From positions 1 through 35,909 of the forward strand of contig JAQXEE010000063.1 of the NCBI GenBank assembly GCA_029251005.1: DNA of 35,909 bases, written 5' to 3'. The notes under the pieces are model-generated. The model saw nothing but the letters and a program-made list of their open reading frames with translations. It ran no database searches and was not told where the DNA came from. Both the position numbers and the translations under genes were made by a program. Source of the DNA: Flavobacteriales bacterium (lineage in GTDB: Bacteria > Bacteroidota > Bacteroidia > Flavobacteriales_C > GCA-002722245). Positions 17,092 through 25,758 of this stretch are shown in pieces. Each line of letters opens with the position of its first letter. The first letter of the stretch is position 1.

Positions 17092-17320
17092 TGCTTCAAA
17101 GTTAGTCCAACAATATGAGAAGTAGAGTGGTTCTGAAAAAAATTGTGAGTAAAAACTCAATCCCAATCAACTTTAACTAAATTAAAACCCATCAATCTTT
17201 ACCCAACAATAAAGATGCACTTCATAATTCTTTTGTCAAAAATCGCTTTGTAGCCAATACAAAGTGAATATCCTTTGGGCATTTAGGTGAAAAATAGGTT
17301 ATATGCGCTACATTTACAAC

Positions 17321-17536
17321 ATGGAGTTTAGTTTACAAGGAAAGGAGTTTATTGAATTAAATAAATTACTCAAGTTTTTAAATATTGTTGAATCTGGCGG
17401 GGTAGCGAACCAAGTTATATCAAACGGACAAGTTCTTTTAAATGGAATTGTCGATACGAGAAAAAGATGTAAAATAAGGATTGGAGACATTATTACAATC
17501 AAAGAGCAATCCACAGTTATAAAAGTAATAGCTTAA
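17321..17536 (+). CDS. Small S4-domain RNA-binding protein (YbcJ/YaaA-like)
   Basis: The protein has 71 residues from the second in-frame ATG (17321). The first ATG (17303) adds six residues (MRYIYN) absent from homologues I recall, which begin M.F.L.G.EFIELNKLLK. The S4 core is LNKLLKFLNIVESGGVANQVISNGQVLLNGIVDTRKRCKIRIGDII. Relatives bind structured RNA and are thought to act on ribosomes. It is convergent, 11 bases stop to stop, with a second S4 protein gene. A TACATTTA box at about 17308-17317 would place the transcript start almost on the ATG. Confidence 0.85.
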   Translation: MEFSLQGKEFIELNKLLKFLNIVESGGVANQVISNGQVLLNGIVDTRKRCKIRIGDIITIKEQSTVIKVIA

Positions 17537-17547
17537 TAAATTAGTCA

Positions 17548-17919
17548 TCAATCTTCAAAAAAATCGTCTAAGTCCCTCCTATTTCTTTTAGTCGGCCTTC
17601 CTAACATTCCCTTTAATCTGTTTTCCTGATTTTGCTTCTGTAATTCAGCCAATAATTTTAAATCAACTTCTGAGGTAATTTCGATTATTAAATCAGCAAC
17701 TAATTTCGCGCCTACTCGTGACTTTGGAATATCAAGCACTTTATACTTTCTCCAAATCGGTTGTTCTCTTAGAGAGAAAGTCTGGTCTATTTTAATTTCT
17801 CTACTACTCTTTTTAATAACTTCGTTAACAATTTTAACATTACCACCTTCTATAAATTTCGAAGATTTTGATCGTGTTTTTTGTAAACGAACACACCATA
17901 AAAATTTATCTATTCTCAT
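17548..17919 (-). CDS. Hsp15-type S4-domain RNA-binding protein
   Basis: The protein has 123 residues. The S4 domain covers 1-60 (MRIDKFLWCVRLQKTRSKSSKFIEGGNVKIVN), the signature of the Hsp15/HslR family, followed by a helical basic tail rich in Arg, Gln and Asp (QKQNQENRLKGMLGRPTKRNRRDLDDF) that ends in acidic residues. E. coli Hsp15 binds free 50S subunits carrying stalled nascent chains; the same role here is inference. It is translated three bases after the DUF2461 gene on the same transcript. Confidence 0.88.
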   Translation of the reverse strand: MRIDKFLWCVRLQKTRSKSSKFIEGGNVKIVNEVIKKSSREIKIDQTFSLREQPIWRKYKVLDIPKSRVGAKLVADLIIEITSEVDLKLLAELQKQNQENRLKGMLGRPTKRNRRDLDDFFED

Positions 17920-17922
17920 CTG

Positions 17923-18612
17923 TTATTCTTCAAATAATGGGACACCGTTTGCATCCGTTGTTAAAATGTAACTCATCAAATCAAAAAACGGTCTCATTGC
18001 TTCAAATACTTTATTTGTATTTTGTAAGAAATCAGCCTTTAGGACCTCATCATCTGAAAAGTCTTTTTTAATCAAAAACTGTTTGTATCTTAATAAGTCA
18101 ATCGCCGTAGACTCTTTGTCGAAACCTTTAGGACAAGTTTTCAACTGATCTCCCTCTAACATTCCAAATACGGACTTGAATTTATCCGAATTTAAAACAG
18201 CTCTAAATTCTTCTTGATCGGTCACAATTCCTTTACGAATCCTCAATAAATCATCTTTATTAGGCCCCCAAAAACCTCCACCTACGAATGAATTCCCTGG
18301 TTCAATATGAACGTAATAACCACCTCTTAAAAGTTGAGTTCCCCTTTTAAAACTCATTCCAGAATACGTTTTATATGGGGCTTTGTTTTTTGAGAATCGA
18401 ACATCTCGATAAATACGCATAACTGCCTTTTTTCCAGTTGAAGTTTCTATATTATCATGCTTTCTCATTAAATCAATCAAATTATCAGAAAAATTCACAA
18501 GAATATTATGCTGATTTTGATAATCTTCTCTATGCTCGGCAAACCAATCTCGATTGTTATGCTTAGCAATATCCTTTAAAAACTTAAAACTTGATTTTTG
18601 AATTTGAGTCAT
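17923..18612 (-). CDS. DUF2461 family protein
   Basis: The protein has 229 residues, with the features of the TIGR02453/DUF2461 family: FLKDIAKHNNRDWFAEHREDYQ (11-32), the RIYRDVRFSKNKAPYKTYSGMSF block (66-88) and GGYYVHIEPGNSFVGGGFW (97-115). No signal peptide or membrane segment is present, so it is cytoplasmic. No biochemical function is established for the family. It lies between mutS2-like and Hsp15-like genes on the same strand, 85 bases after the former and three before the latter. Confidence 0.9.
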   Translation of the reverse strand: MTQIQKSSFKFLKDIAKHNNRDWFAEHREDYQNQHNILVNFSDNLIDLMRKHDNIETSTGKKAVMRIYRDVRFSKNKAPYKTYSGMSFKRGTQLLRGGYYVHIEPGNSFVGGGFWGPNKDDLLRIRKGIVTDQEEFRAVLNSDKFKSVFGMLEGDQLKTCPKGFDKESTAIDLLRYKQFLIKKDFSDDEVLKADFLQNTNKVFEAMRPFFDLMSYILTTDANGVPLFEE

Positions 18613-18697
18613 GACCTAAAATTAAGAAAATTCACAAATAGGTTTAAAAGACGGGTTAATTTAAAACAATCGACTGGAAAGGCTAAGCTCATTAACT

Positions 18698-20818
18698 CTA
18701 AACAGCCTCTAAATCAATTACTTTTACTTTTATTCTGAAACTACCAACAATAACCTTAGCATTTTTCCCATCTAAACTCTCCACAATTCCCGATTTAGAA
18801 TTACCTACAATCTTTACTCTTCCTCCAACAACAATAGGCTTTAAGTTTTTTGGCGTTTCTTGAACAACTTCTTTTACCACTTTTTTAGCAGGCTTCGGAA
18901 TCTTTGGTGCCTTTAATTTTCGGTCTAAAGCGGGAGCGTCTTTATGACCCATAGCTCTACTTTTCTCTATAGAAACGAATTTCTTTATCGCAAGGTTGAA
19001 ATCTTTGTTAGATTCATCCGAGAGGTGTTTTCCTATTAATTCAAAAACTCTTTTTCCAACTTTAACAAACTTGTTCTGCTGTTCATAAAACCGATGCTGC
19101 TGATTTGCCTTATCATACAAATCCTGCAACTTCAAATCATATTCTTTAATCAGAACACGTGACTCATTTGTAGTCTTATTTTGAAGCTTATTCGCTTTAT
19201 TAAAATCAGACTTCTCTTTCTGTAATCCTGAAGCTAAATTATCAAGATTAACTTTAGTATCAGATACCTTTGCTTGCGCTCTTTTAATTAAACTTTTACC
19301 GATACCGTTCAACTCAGCCACCTCAAAAGTAAAAGAAGATCCAGGCTGACCTACGGATAGTTTATATAGAGGTTTTAACTCATCAGCATCAAACAACATA
19401 AAAGCGTTCGTTGCCTCTTCTTTTTTAGAGGTTAATATTTTTATATTTGTATAATGGGTATTGATAACTGCAAAACAGTTTTTATCATATAATTCCTCGT
19501 AAAAAACCTCTGCTAAAGCCCCTCCCAAATCAGGATCCGAACCACTTCCAAACTCATCTAAAAGGATTAAGGAATCCTCGTTTACAACATTCAAGAACAG
19601 TTTCATTCTAGAAAGTCGATAACTGTAGGTACTAAGTTGATTATCGATAGATTGATTATCTCCAATATCTGATAAAATGTTGTTAAACCAACAAAATTCA
19701 CTTACATCTTTAACAGGAACGAAAAGTCCACTCTGAAACATAATCTGAAGTAAACCAACCGTTTTTAAGGTTATCGATTTACCTCCTGCATTTGGTCCAG
19801 AGATAACTAAAAATCTCTTTTCCTTTTTCAAATCAAAATCCTGTCCAATTGTAGGAAGGTTCAATTCATTATTTTTTAACAGTAAAATTGGATGAAAAGC
19901 TTCTTCCCAATACATCTTTTTTACGGCATTCATTTTAGGAATTACACCGTTGTAGGTTTCAGCGAACTGTACTTTTGCATTGTACAAATCAAAACGAATT
20001 AGTAACCGCTCGAAAGCTTCTAAATTTCTTTTTTCACCTCTTAACTCAAACGTTATTGTTTGAAGTATTTTAAATACCTCATTAGATTCATCAATTCTTA
20101 ACTGATCAAGTTCCTTGTTTAAAGGAATGTTTATGTTAGGCTCTATATAATTAAAAGCTCCCTTTGAACTTACACCTTGTACTTTTCCTTTTACTTTCCT
20201 TTTATGAGTTGATATTACTACCAATAGCCTTCTGCCATCCAAGTAAGTTTCTTCGGTAACATCTAAAAAGTCTTCTTTTTTATATTGCCTAAGCGCCGAT
20301 TCAAAATTGGAATTAATAGCTTTTTGATGAGATTTTAGTTGAGCCCTAATTTTTGCTAAATCAGAAGATGCATTATTGTCAATTTCTAACTTTTTATTTA
20401 AAACTGATCTTATAATCTTCAAAAGCTCCTCTACACTATCAATATGAATACAAGCCTCATAGACTTTCGGGTAGTTTTCTTTATGCTTTTTCGCAAATTT
20501 AATTAACGATTCTGTTCCCAAACAAAGCTTAAACACACGTACTAATTCATCTAAAATAAGCACCCCATTTTCAACCCTTAAAACTTTTAAAGCGTGATCA
20601 ATGTCTTCTGAACTGGCATGTGGGAAACTAATATCATCATTTAAATAAACCGCTTGAATTTCTTCAAGGATAGAAAACTCATTTTTAACATCGATTAAAG
20701 ATTCTAAAGGCTTAATTCGTCCGGCATTAACTTTAGCCTTCTCTGATTTACAATAATTTGCTAAAAAACCACGTAAAGCATCAAACTCTAAATCTTCTAT
20801 ACTCTGCTCATCAATCAT
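18698..20818 (-). CDS. MutS2-like ATPase lacking the Smr domain
   Basis: The protein has 706 residues. The core/lever region covers about 1-300. The ABC-type ATPase has Walker A GPNAGGKS (341-348) and the Walker B/signature stretch LILLDEFGSGSDPDLGGAL (418-436). A Lys/Gln-rich coiled coil covers about 520-620, and a KOW/SH3-like domain about 660-706 (VVGGRVKIVGNSKSG...VIVGSFRIKV). Canonical MutS2 (about 780 residues) continues into a C-terminal Smr nuclease domain that is absent here. MutS2 proteins bind branched DNA and suppress recombination; in Bacillus subtilis one also rescues collided ribosomes. The protein is not the mismatch-repair MutS. Whether the Smr-less form still cuts anything is unknown. 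Confidence 0.88.
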   Translation of the reverse strand: MIDEQSIEDLEFDALRGFLANYCKSEKAKVNAGRIKPLESLIDVKNEFSILEEIQAVYLNDDISFPHASSEDIDHALKVLRVENGVLILDELVRVFKLCLGTESLIKFAKKHKENYPKVYEACIHIDSVEELLKIIRSVLNKKLEIDNNASSDLAKIRAQLKSHQKAINSNFESALRQYKKEDFLDVTEETYLDGRRLLVVISTHKRKVKGKVQGVSSKGAFNYIEPNINIPLNKELDQLRIDESNEVFKILQTITFELRGEKRNLEAFERLLIRFDLYNAKVQFAETYNGVIPKMNAVKKMYWEEAFHPILLLKNNELNLPTIGQDFDLKKEKRFLVISGPNAGGKSITLKTVGLLQIMFQSGLFVPVKDVSEFCWFNNILSDIGDNQSIDNQLSTYSYRLSRMKLFLNVVNEDSLILLDEFGSGSDPDLGGALAEVFYEELYDKNCFAVINTHYTNIKILTSKKEEATNAFMLFDADELKPLYKLSVGQPGSSFTFEVAELNGIGKSLIKRAQAKVSDTKVNLDNLASGLQKEKSDFNKANKLQNKTTNESRVLIKEYDLKLQDLYDKANQQHRFYEQQNKFVKVGKRVFELIGKHLSDESNKDFNLAIKKFVSIEKSRAMGHKDAPALDRKLKAPKIPKPAKKVVKEVVQETPKNLKPIVVGGRVKIVGNSKSGIVESLDGKNAKVIVGSFRIKVKVIDLEAV

Positions 20819-20863
20819 AATCTAATTACAAATATACGAATTAAGACTGACGATTTAAAAGTA

Positions 20864-22234
20864 CTAAAAACTTGATTCAGCTATATTTAAAAGAGCTCCC
20901 GAATCCAATTTCCCATTTATATTCAGAGGTATTTTTTCAACGGTCATAACCTTACTTGGTTTATAATAATTTGGGAAAAGTTCATTTATTTTAGAACTCA
21001 CCAGTTTATCATCTTCCAAACTGAACACAATTAAATTCTGATTCGATTTTAAATAAATACATTTAACCCAAACGCCTAAAGCTTTAGATAAAGTATTCTC
21101 TATTTCTTCTAATTCAATTCGATAACCGTTCCATTGTATTTGATTATCCTTACGGCCATCAAATAGCAATTTCCCCTCTGAATCAAAATGTGCTAAATCT
21201 CCAGATGGGAATCGATTAATTACTTTATTATTTAAATATCCCTCAAACGTTTGCCTACCTGAAAAAACAAGTTCACCATCAACTAATTCTAATTCAACTT
21301 CAGCAAACTTCTCACCTAGTGGCAAAGGAAGTCCATTGTTAAAATAAAAATCATCTAACGCATTTAAATGTTCTTCGGTGCAAACAATTACAGTTTCGGT
21401 GGGCCCATAACAATTATAAACCTGAGCCTTAGGTAATGAATTCATCCAAACTTTAGCATCTTTTCCCATTAAGACTTCTCCACTAAAAAAAGAATAACGT
21501 AGTTGTGGAAATTGGACACGAGGTAAAAAATCCTTTGTCAACCGAATTACCGAAGGGACAAAACTTGCAACAGTGACTTCATAATCCAACATAGCTTTAA
21601 ACAAGCTTAATTGTTTGGTCTTATTTGAATTTGGTAATACCAAAGTAGCTCCGTTTACAAACGCCATTAAAAAGCAAAAAACACTTACATCAAATGTTAA
21701 TTCGTAACTCTGAAGAAAAATGTCAGATGAATTAAAATCAATAGTCTCATGTGTTTGATAATGATTTACAAACGCTTCTAAATTTCGCATTTTAATCGGC
21801 ACACCTTTTGGCACACCAGTAGTTCCACTTGTATATAAGAGGTATGCCCATTCACCCGAAACTTCTTTTAATTCGAAACAAGGTTTTGGTATGATTAATT
21901 TTAGTTCGATATTATGTAAATTAGAAATAACAGCTTCAACCCCACTAGACTTGATAATAGATTGAATTCTGTTTTTCGGAAACGAAAAATTAATTGGTAA
22001 ATAGCCCTTTCCTGCTAACCAACACCCAAAAATAGCCGCATAGCATTTCCAACCTAAAGTTGTATCTACGCCAATCCAATTGGATCTTAAATCTTCATCT
22101 TTAATTGACTTAGCGTAAGATTTTGCCAAGTCAAACAACTCGCCATAACTCACTTCAATGCCGTCACCTTTTAATGCTACCTTTTCGGTATTTTCTTTAC
22201 AATTACGGATAATTTGTTGAACTAATGAATGCAC
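20864..22234 (-). CDS. Stand-alone AMP-forming adenylation enzyme (amino-acid/acyl activating)
   Basis: The protein has 456 residues from a GTG start. A10-type adenylation motifs are in order: P-loop YTSGTTGVPKG (134-144), the YELTFDVSVFCF region (177-188), SFFSGEVLM (248-256), NCYGPTETV (274-282), the GDLAHFD Asp, and the C-terminal INGKLD Lys. The pattern of motifs recalls D-alanine:carrier-protein ligases (DltA) and NRPS A-domains more than acyl-CoA synthetases. It is short for the family and has no carrier-protein domain; no carrier or MBOAT gene is nearby. It precedes mutS2-like by 45 bases on the same strand, and diverges from the M28 peptidase gene. The substrate cannot be told. Confidence 0.8.
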   Translation of the reverse strand: MHSLVQQIIRNCKENTEKVALKGDGIEVSYGELFDLAKSYAKSIKDEDLRSNWIGVDTTLGWKCYAAIFGCWLAGKGYLPINFSFPKNRIQSIIKSSGVEAVISNLHNIELKLIIPKPCFELKEVSGEWAYLLYTSGTTGVPKGVPIKMRNLEAFVNHYQTHETIDFNSSDIFLQSYELTFDVSVFCFLMAFVNGATLVLPNSNKTKQLSLFKAMLDYEVTVASFVPSVIRLTKDFLPRVQFPQLRYSFFSGEVLMGKDAKVWMNSLPKAQVYNCYGPTETVIVCTEEHLNALDDFYFNNGLPLPLGEKFAEVELELVDGELVFSGRQTFEGYLNNKVINRFPSGDLAHFDSEGKLLFDGRKDNQIQWNGYRIELEEIENTLSKALGVWVKCIYLKSNQNLIVFSLEDDKLVSSKINELFPNYYKPSKVMTVEKIPLNINGKLDSGALLNIAESSF

Positions 22235-22336
22235 AATAACAAATGTAAGTAAACATATAATGTTTTAACAATAGTATAACTCATTCCATTCTATATAATT
22301 TCCGTAAATTCGGCACGATATTTACCAAATTCAGAT

Positions 22337-23605
22337 ATGAAACAAATTTTCCTTTCTTTATTATTCTTGAGTAACCTTTTCACCTTCGGACAAGACAAAG
22401 AATTAGCTAGAGAGATTATTGACACTTTAACATCCGATAATTATGCAGGAAGGGGATACATAAAAGACGGTCATTTAAAAGCAGCTAATTTTATTGCTCA
22501 AAAATTTAATGATTTTGGACTCGAAAGATTTGACTCAAACTTCAAACAAGAGTTTCAAATAAATGTAAACACCTTTGGAGGGATAGCTGACGTATTAATC
22601 GATAATAAGCTGCTTTTTGCTGGAGTTGATTTCATAGTAGATCCTAGTTGCCCAACCATAAAAGGAGAATTTAAATTAAAATGGCTAAACCCTAAAATCG
22701 TTGGGAATCCAAAAAAAATGGGACAGTTCATTCAAACCGATCTTAAAGAATCATTTTTAATTATTGATAAAACGGGAATTACAGATACTGTCCAACTTGA
22801 GTTTTTAAACAATATGATTCACAATCCTTTTCAAGCAAAAGGAATCATTATTGTTGAACCTAAAAAACTCACTTGGGGAACGGCTCAAGTTCAGCGTCCC
22901 TACCCAATCATCTTCATTAAAAAGAATCGTTTAAAATACAGTAACAAGGAAATTCAATTAGATATTGAAGCTAAATTAAAAAAGAATGAAATAACCCAAA
23001 ATGTAATTGGATATGTAAAAGGCAGTGAACAACCAGGTTCATTTACTGTTTTCTCTGCACACTATGATCATTTGGGCATGTTTGGCCCTGACGCTATTTT
23101 TACTGGAGCTAATGATAATGCCAGCGGTACTGCATTACTTTTAAACTTAGCTCAACATTACTCTAAACCCGAAAACAAACCTAAAAATTCAATTTTATTC
23201 ATTGCTTTTGGAGCTGAAGAAGCTGGTTTGTTAGGGAGTAAATACTATGTAGACAATCCATATTCACCCCTTGAAAAAATTAACTTGCAAATTAACGTAG
23301 ATATTATGGGTACTGGCGATGAAGGAATTAAAATGGTTAATGGATCTGTTCATGAAGACGTTTACGATTTGTTTTCAAAAATTAATAAAGAAAAAGGTTA
23401 TTTATCCAAAGTAGGAAAAAGAGGACCCGCAGCGAATAGTGACCATTATTGGTTCGACCAAAATAATGTAAAATCGATCTTCATATACACACTTGGCGGT
23501 TCTAAAGCTTACCATGACATATATGATACAAACGATAACTTAACGCTTTCAAAATACAACGAATGCTTCCAATTAATTACCGATTTTATTCAGGAATATA
23601 AATAA
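22337..23605 (+). CDS. Exported M28-family zinc aminopeptidase
   Basis: The protein has 422 residues. The signal peptide covers 1-18 (FTFGQ). The M28 metal site is complete: His242 (AHYDHLG), Asp260 (GANDNASG), Glu294/Glu295 (FGAEEAG, catalytic and bridging), Asp322 (NVDIMG) and His393 (AYHDIYD). About residues 30-225 carry a PA-like insert typical of Bacteroidota M28 peptidases. It should cleave N-terminal residues of peptides in the periplasm or outside. Its stop overlaps the start of the methyltransferase gene (TAATG), implying coupling; why these two are linked is not obvious. Confidence 0.9.
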   Translation: MKQIFLSLLFLSNLFTFGQDKELAREIIDTLTSDNYAGRGYIKDGHLKAANFIAQKFNDFGLERFDSNFKQEFQINVNTFGGIADVLIDNKLLFAGVDFIVDPSCPTIKGEFKLKWLNPKIVGNPKKMGQFIQTDLKESFLIIDKTGITDTVQLEFLNNMIHNPFQAKGIIIVEPKKLTWGTAQVQRPYPIIFIKKNRLKYSNKEIQLDIEAKLKKNEITQNVIGYVKGSEQPGSFTVFSAHYDHLGMFGPDAIFTGANDNASGTALLLNLAQHYSKPENKPKNSILFIAFGAEEAGLLGSKYYVDNPYSPLEKINLQINVDIMGTGDEGIKMVNGSVHEDVYDLFSKINKEKGYLSKVGKRGPAANSDHYWFDQNNVKSIFIYTLGGSKAYHDIYDTNDNLTLSKYNECFQLITDFIQEYK

Positions 23606-24498
23606 TGGGACTAATTAAACATACGAATTGCCAAGTTTGTGATTCAACAGATATTATTGAAGTATCTATTTTAAAAGATCATTCTCATACTGGGGAAACT
23701 TTTCCCATTGCAAAATGTGGGAATTGCGGTTTTCATTTTACTCAAAACATTCCTGATGCGGCTTCTATTGGTACTTATTATCAAAATGAAAATTACGTTT
23801 CCCATTCCGACACCCAAAAAGGATTGTTCTTTAAGGTTTATCATATAGTAAGAGACTATATGTTAAAAAAGAAGAAGAATTTAGTTATCAACTCTTCGGA
23901 AAAAAAAACCGGAAAATTACTAGATATAGGTACCGGCACAGGATATTTCTCAAACACAATGATTCAAGCAGGCTGGAAAGTTAAAGGAATTGAACAAGAT
24001 CCTGATACACGAAATTATGCAGCATCAAAATTTAATTTTGAAGTGTACGATACGCCAACTTTATATAATTTACCAGATAAATATTTTGATGCTATTACGA
24101 TGTGGCACGTATTAGAGCATGTACACGATTTAAAAGGATATCTTAAAAAAATCCATAGTTTACTTGCTGATAACGGAACATTCGTTGTTGCCGTTCCTAA
24201 CCACACTTCTTTTGATGCCGATTACTATAAATCGTTTTGGGCAGCTTGGGATATCCCAATACATCTTTGGCATTTTAACCCTTCAACGATGAAAAAGTTA
24301 ATGGAGGAGAATAATTTCGAATTGGTTAATCTGAAGCCAATGCCTTTTGACGCAGCTTATGTTTCGATGCTAAGTGAGCAATACAGCTCAGGAAAAAAGC
24401 TACCGGGGCTTTTTAAAGGTATTATATTTGCGCTAAAAGGCAAATATAATCCAAAGAGGTGCAGTTCGGTAATCTATGTTATGAAAAAGAAAGCTTAG
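23605..24498 (+). CDS. Class I SAM-dependent methyltransferase with N-terminal Cys4 motif
   Basis: The protein has 297 residues. Two CxxC pairs at the N-terminus (Cys9/Cys12 and Cys38/Cys41) resemble a zinc ribbon as in the bifunctional UbiG/Methyltransf_23 proteins. SAM motif I is LLDIGTGTGYFS (105-116), followed by IEQDPDTRNYA (129-139), MWHVLEHVHDL (166-176) and VPNHTSFDADYY. The C-terminal part (about 235-297) ends in a basic tail. Bacteroidota homologues often sit with polysaccharide or lipid genes, so a sugar or lipid substrate is plausible. The start overlaps the M28 gene by one base. Confidence 0.85.
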   Translation: MGLIKHTNCQVCDSTDIIEVSILKDHSHTGETFPIAKCGNCGFHFTQNIPDAASIGTYYQNENYVSHSDTQKGLFFKVYHIVRDYMLKKKKNLVINSSEKKTGKLLDIGTGTGYFSNTMIQAGWKVKGIEQDPDTRNYAASKFNFEVYDTPTLYNLPDKYFDAITMWHVLEHVHDLKGYLKKIHSLLADNGTFVVAVPNHTSFDADYYKSFWAAWDIPIHLWHFNPSTMKKLMEENNFELVNLKPMPFDAAYVSMLSEQYSSGKKLPGLFKGIIFALKGKYNPKRCSSVIYVMKKKA

Positions 24499-24602
24499 TT
24501 AATTCCTTTAAAAAAATTAACCTGCCTTGAACCAAAAAAAGAGTTAAACTTAAGGGAAAATTGTTGCCTTTAATAATATTTCGATAATCCTCAATACAAC
24601 TA

Positions 24603-24663
24603 AGCATTGCATTTTTTCCCACTTAGGAAATTAATTAGTTTGCAGTAATACAATGCAATTGCT
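24603..24663. repeat. Interrupted inverted repeat with a 38-base loop
   Basis: AGCATTGCATT (24603-24613) pairs with AATGCAATTGCT (24652-24663), 11 bp with one bulged base. It lies in the spacer between the 3' ends of the methyltransferase and ctaA genes. There is no T-run, so it is not a simple terminator; it may be a folded 3' UTR. Confidence 0.3.
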
Positions 24664-24711
24664 ACAAAACACAAAATTATATTAAAAATAAAAGTTTGAA
24701 ATTGTAACTAC

Positions 24712-25728
24712 TCAAGATTTTTTAGCCTTAGACTGAATCAAAAACCAAAACAAAACTCCAAAAAGCACTGAAGCAAATAGCAAATGAATAGTGCGGACAA
24801 GCCCTGGCATTTCCAAGTGAGCTAACAATACTCCAGAAAACAATTCCATGGACAAGACAAGGAAAGACAAGCGGATGGCTCCAAACCTTTGTCCTCTCTC
24901 ATTAGACAAAAAGACTATGAAGAGTAGAACCAATACCAGCCATGAAAAACTTCTATGTATATAAAACGGTAACCCAACGCCTTCGGTCCAATATTCTTTA
25001 CCGACACCTTTTTTAATTAATAAATCAATAGCCTCTCTAACCTGAGTTCCAAGAAACATTTGATAAAAGATAATTATAAAGACCACCCATAACAACGTAA
25101 GCATCCAATTTGGGATGCTAAATTTTTGAAAAACAAGCTGCTTTCCAGAGGCCGAAATAGTAAAGTATATTTGAATACCAATGATTAAAAGCGCCATGAA
25201 CATGTGTATTGTAATCGTCCAAGGAACAAGATTAGTTGCAACTACAATAGAACCAAACCAGGCTTGAAATGCCATTAAAACAAGGTTGATCGCACTTACC
25301 CAAAATAATTTCGACTTTCTGTACACGAATATTATCCAGAAAAAAACCAATAACATAGTGTTTCCAGCAAGAAAACCTAACAAACGATTAATATACTCGA
25401 TCCATGTTTTTTGGACATTGAAAGGCTCCTCTTTATATACCGATGGATTATTTTTCAAAACATCAGAAGTTTCTTCCATCCCAATTAAGTTGAGAATTTT
25501 AGAAAACTTTTCAACTTTCTTGGTTCTTTTACCAATGTAAACATCTCGATAATTTTCAGGAAGTTCTTCTGCATTCGTGGGAGGAACCCAAGACCCAAAG
25601 CATTTAGGCCAATCTGGGCAACCCATTCCGCTTCCTGTAATTCTCACAAAGCTTCCTGCAATGACAACAAGATAAATAAGTATTAAAACTATCCAATTAA
25701 AACGAATAAAACGTTTAGAGAAAATCAT
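24712..25728 (-). CDS. ctaA: Heme A synthase (COX15/CtaA family)
   Basis: The protein has 338 residues and about eight transmembrane helices. It oxidises a methyl group of heme O to make heme A for aa3-type oxidases, in the inner membrane. The first extracytoplasmic loop holds the Cys pair Cys37/Cys43 (GMGCPDWPKC). An insertion of about 50 residues separates helix 1 from helix 2. Conserved Glu111 is kept in IEYINRLLG, but the usual heme-ligand His of E.xHR is Asn114. Other His sites are present: His175 (TIHMF), His258 (YIHRSF) and His315 (TIHLLF). It lies 30 bases after the HMA lipoprotein gene on the same strand. Confidence 0.93.
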   Translation of the reverse strand: MIFSKRFIRFNWIVLILIYLVVIAGSFVRITGSGMGCPDWPKCFGSWVPPTNAEELPENYRDVYIGKRTKKVEKFSKILNLIGMEETSDVLKNNPSVYKEEPFNVQKTWIEYINRLLGFLAGNTMLLVFFWIIFVYRKSKLFWVSAINLVLMAFQAWFGSIVVATNLVPWTITIHMFMALLIIGIQIYFTISASGKQLVFQKFSIPNWMLTLLWVVFIIIFYQMFLGTQVREAIDLLIKKGVGKEYWTEGVGLPFYIHRSFSWLVLVLLFIVFLSNERGQRFGAIRLSFLVLSMELFSGVLLAHLEMPGLVRTIHLLFASVLFGVLFWFLIQSKAKKS

Positions 25729-25758
25729 ATTTCAAATCTACGGATATATGTAAAAATG

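Noticed and set aside
17303-17320. Upstream ATG of the small S4 protein
   Set aside because: It adds six residues outside the S4 domain that I do not recall in homologues; the ATG at 17321 gives the expected N-terminus.
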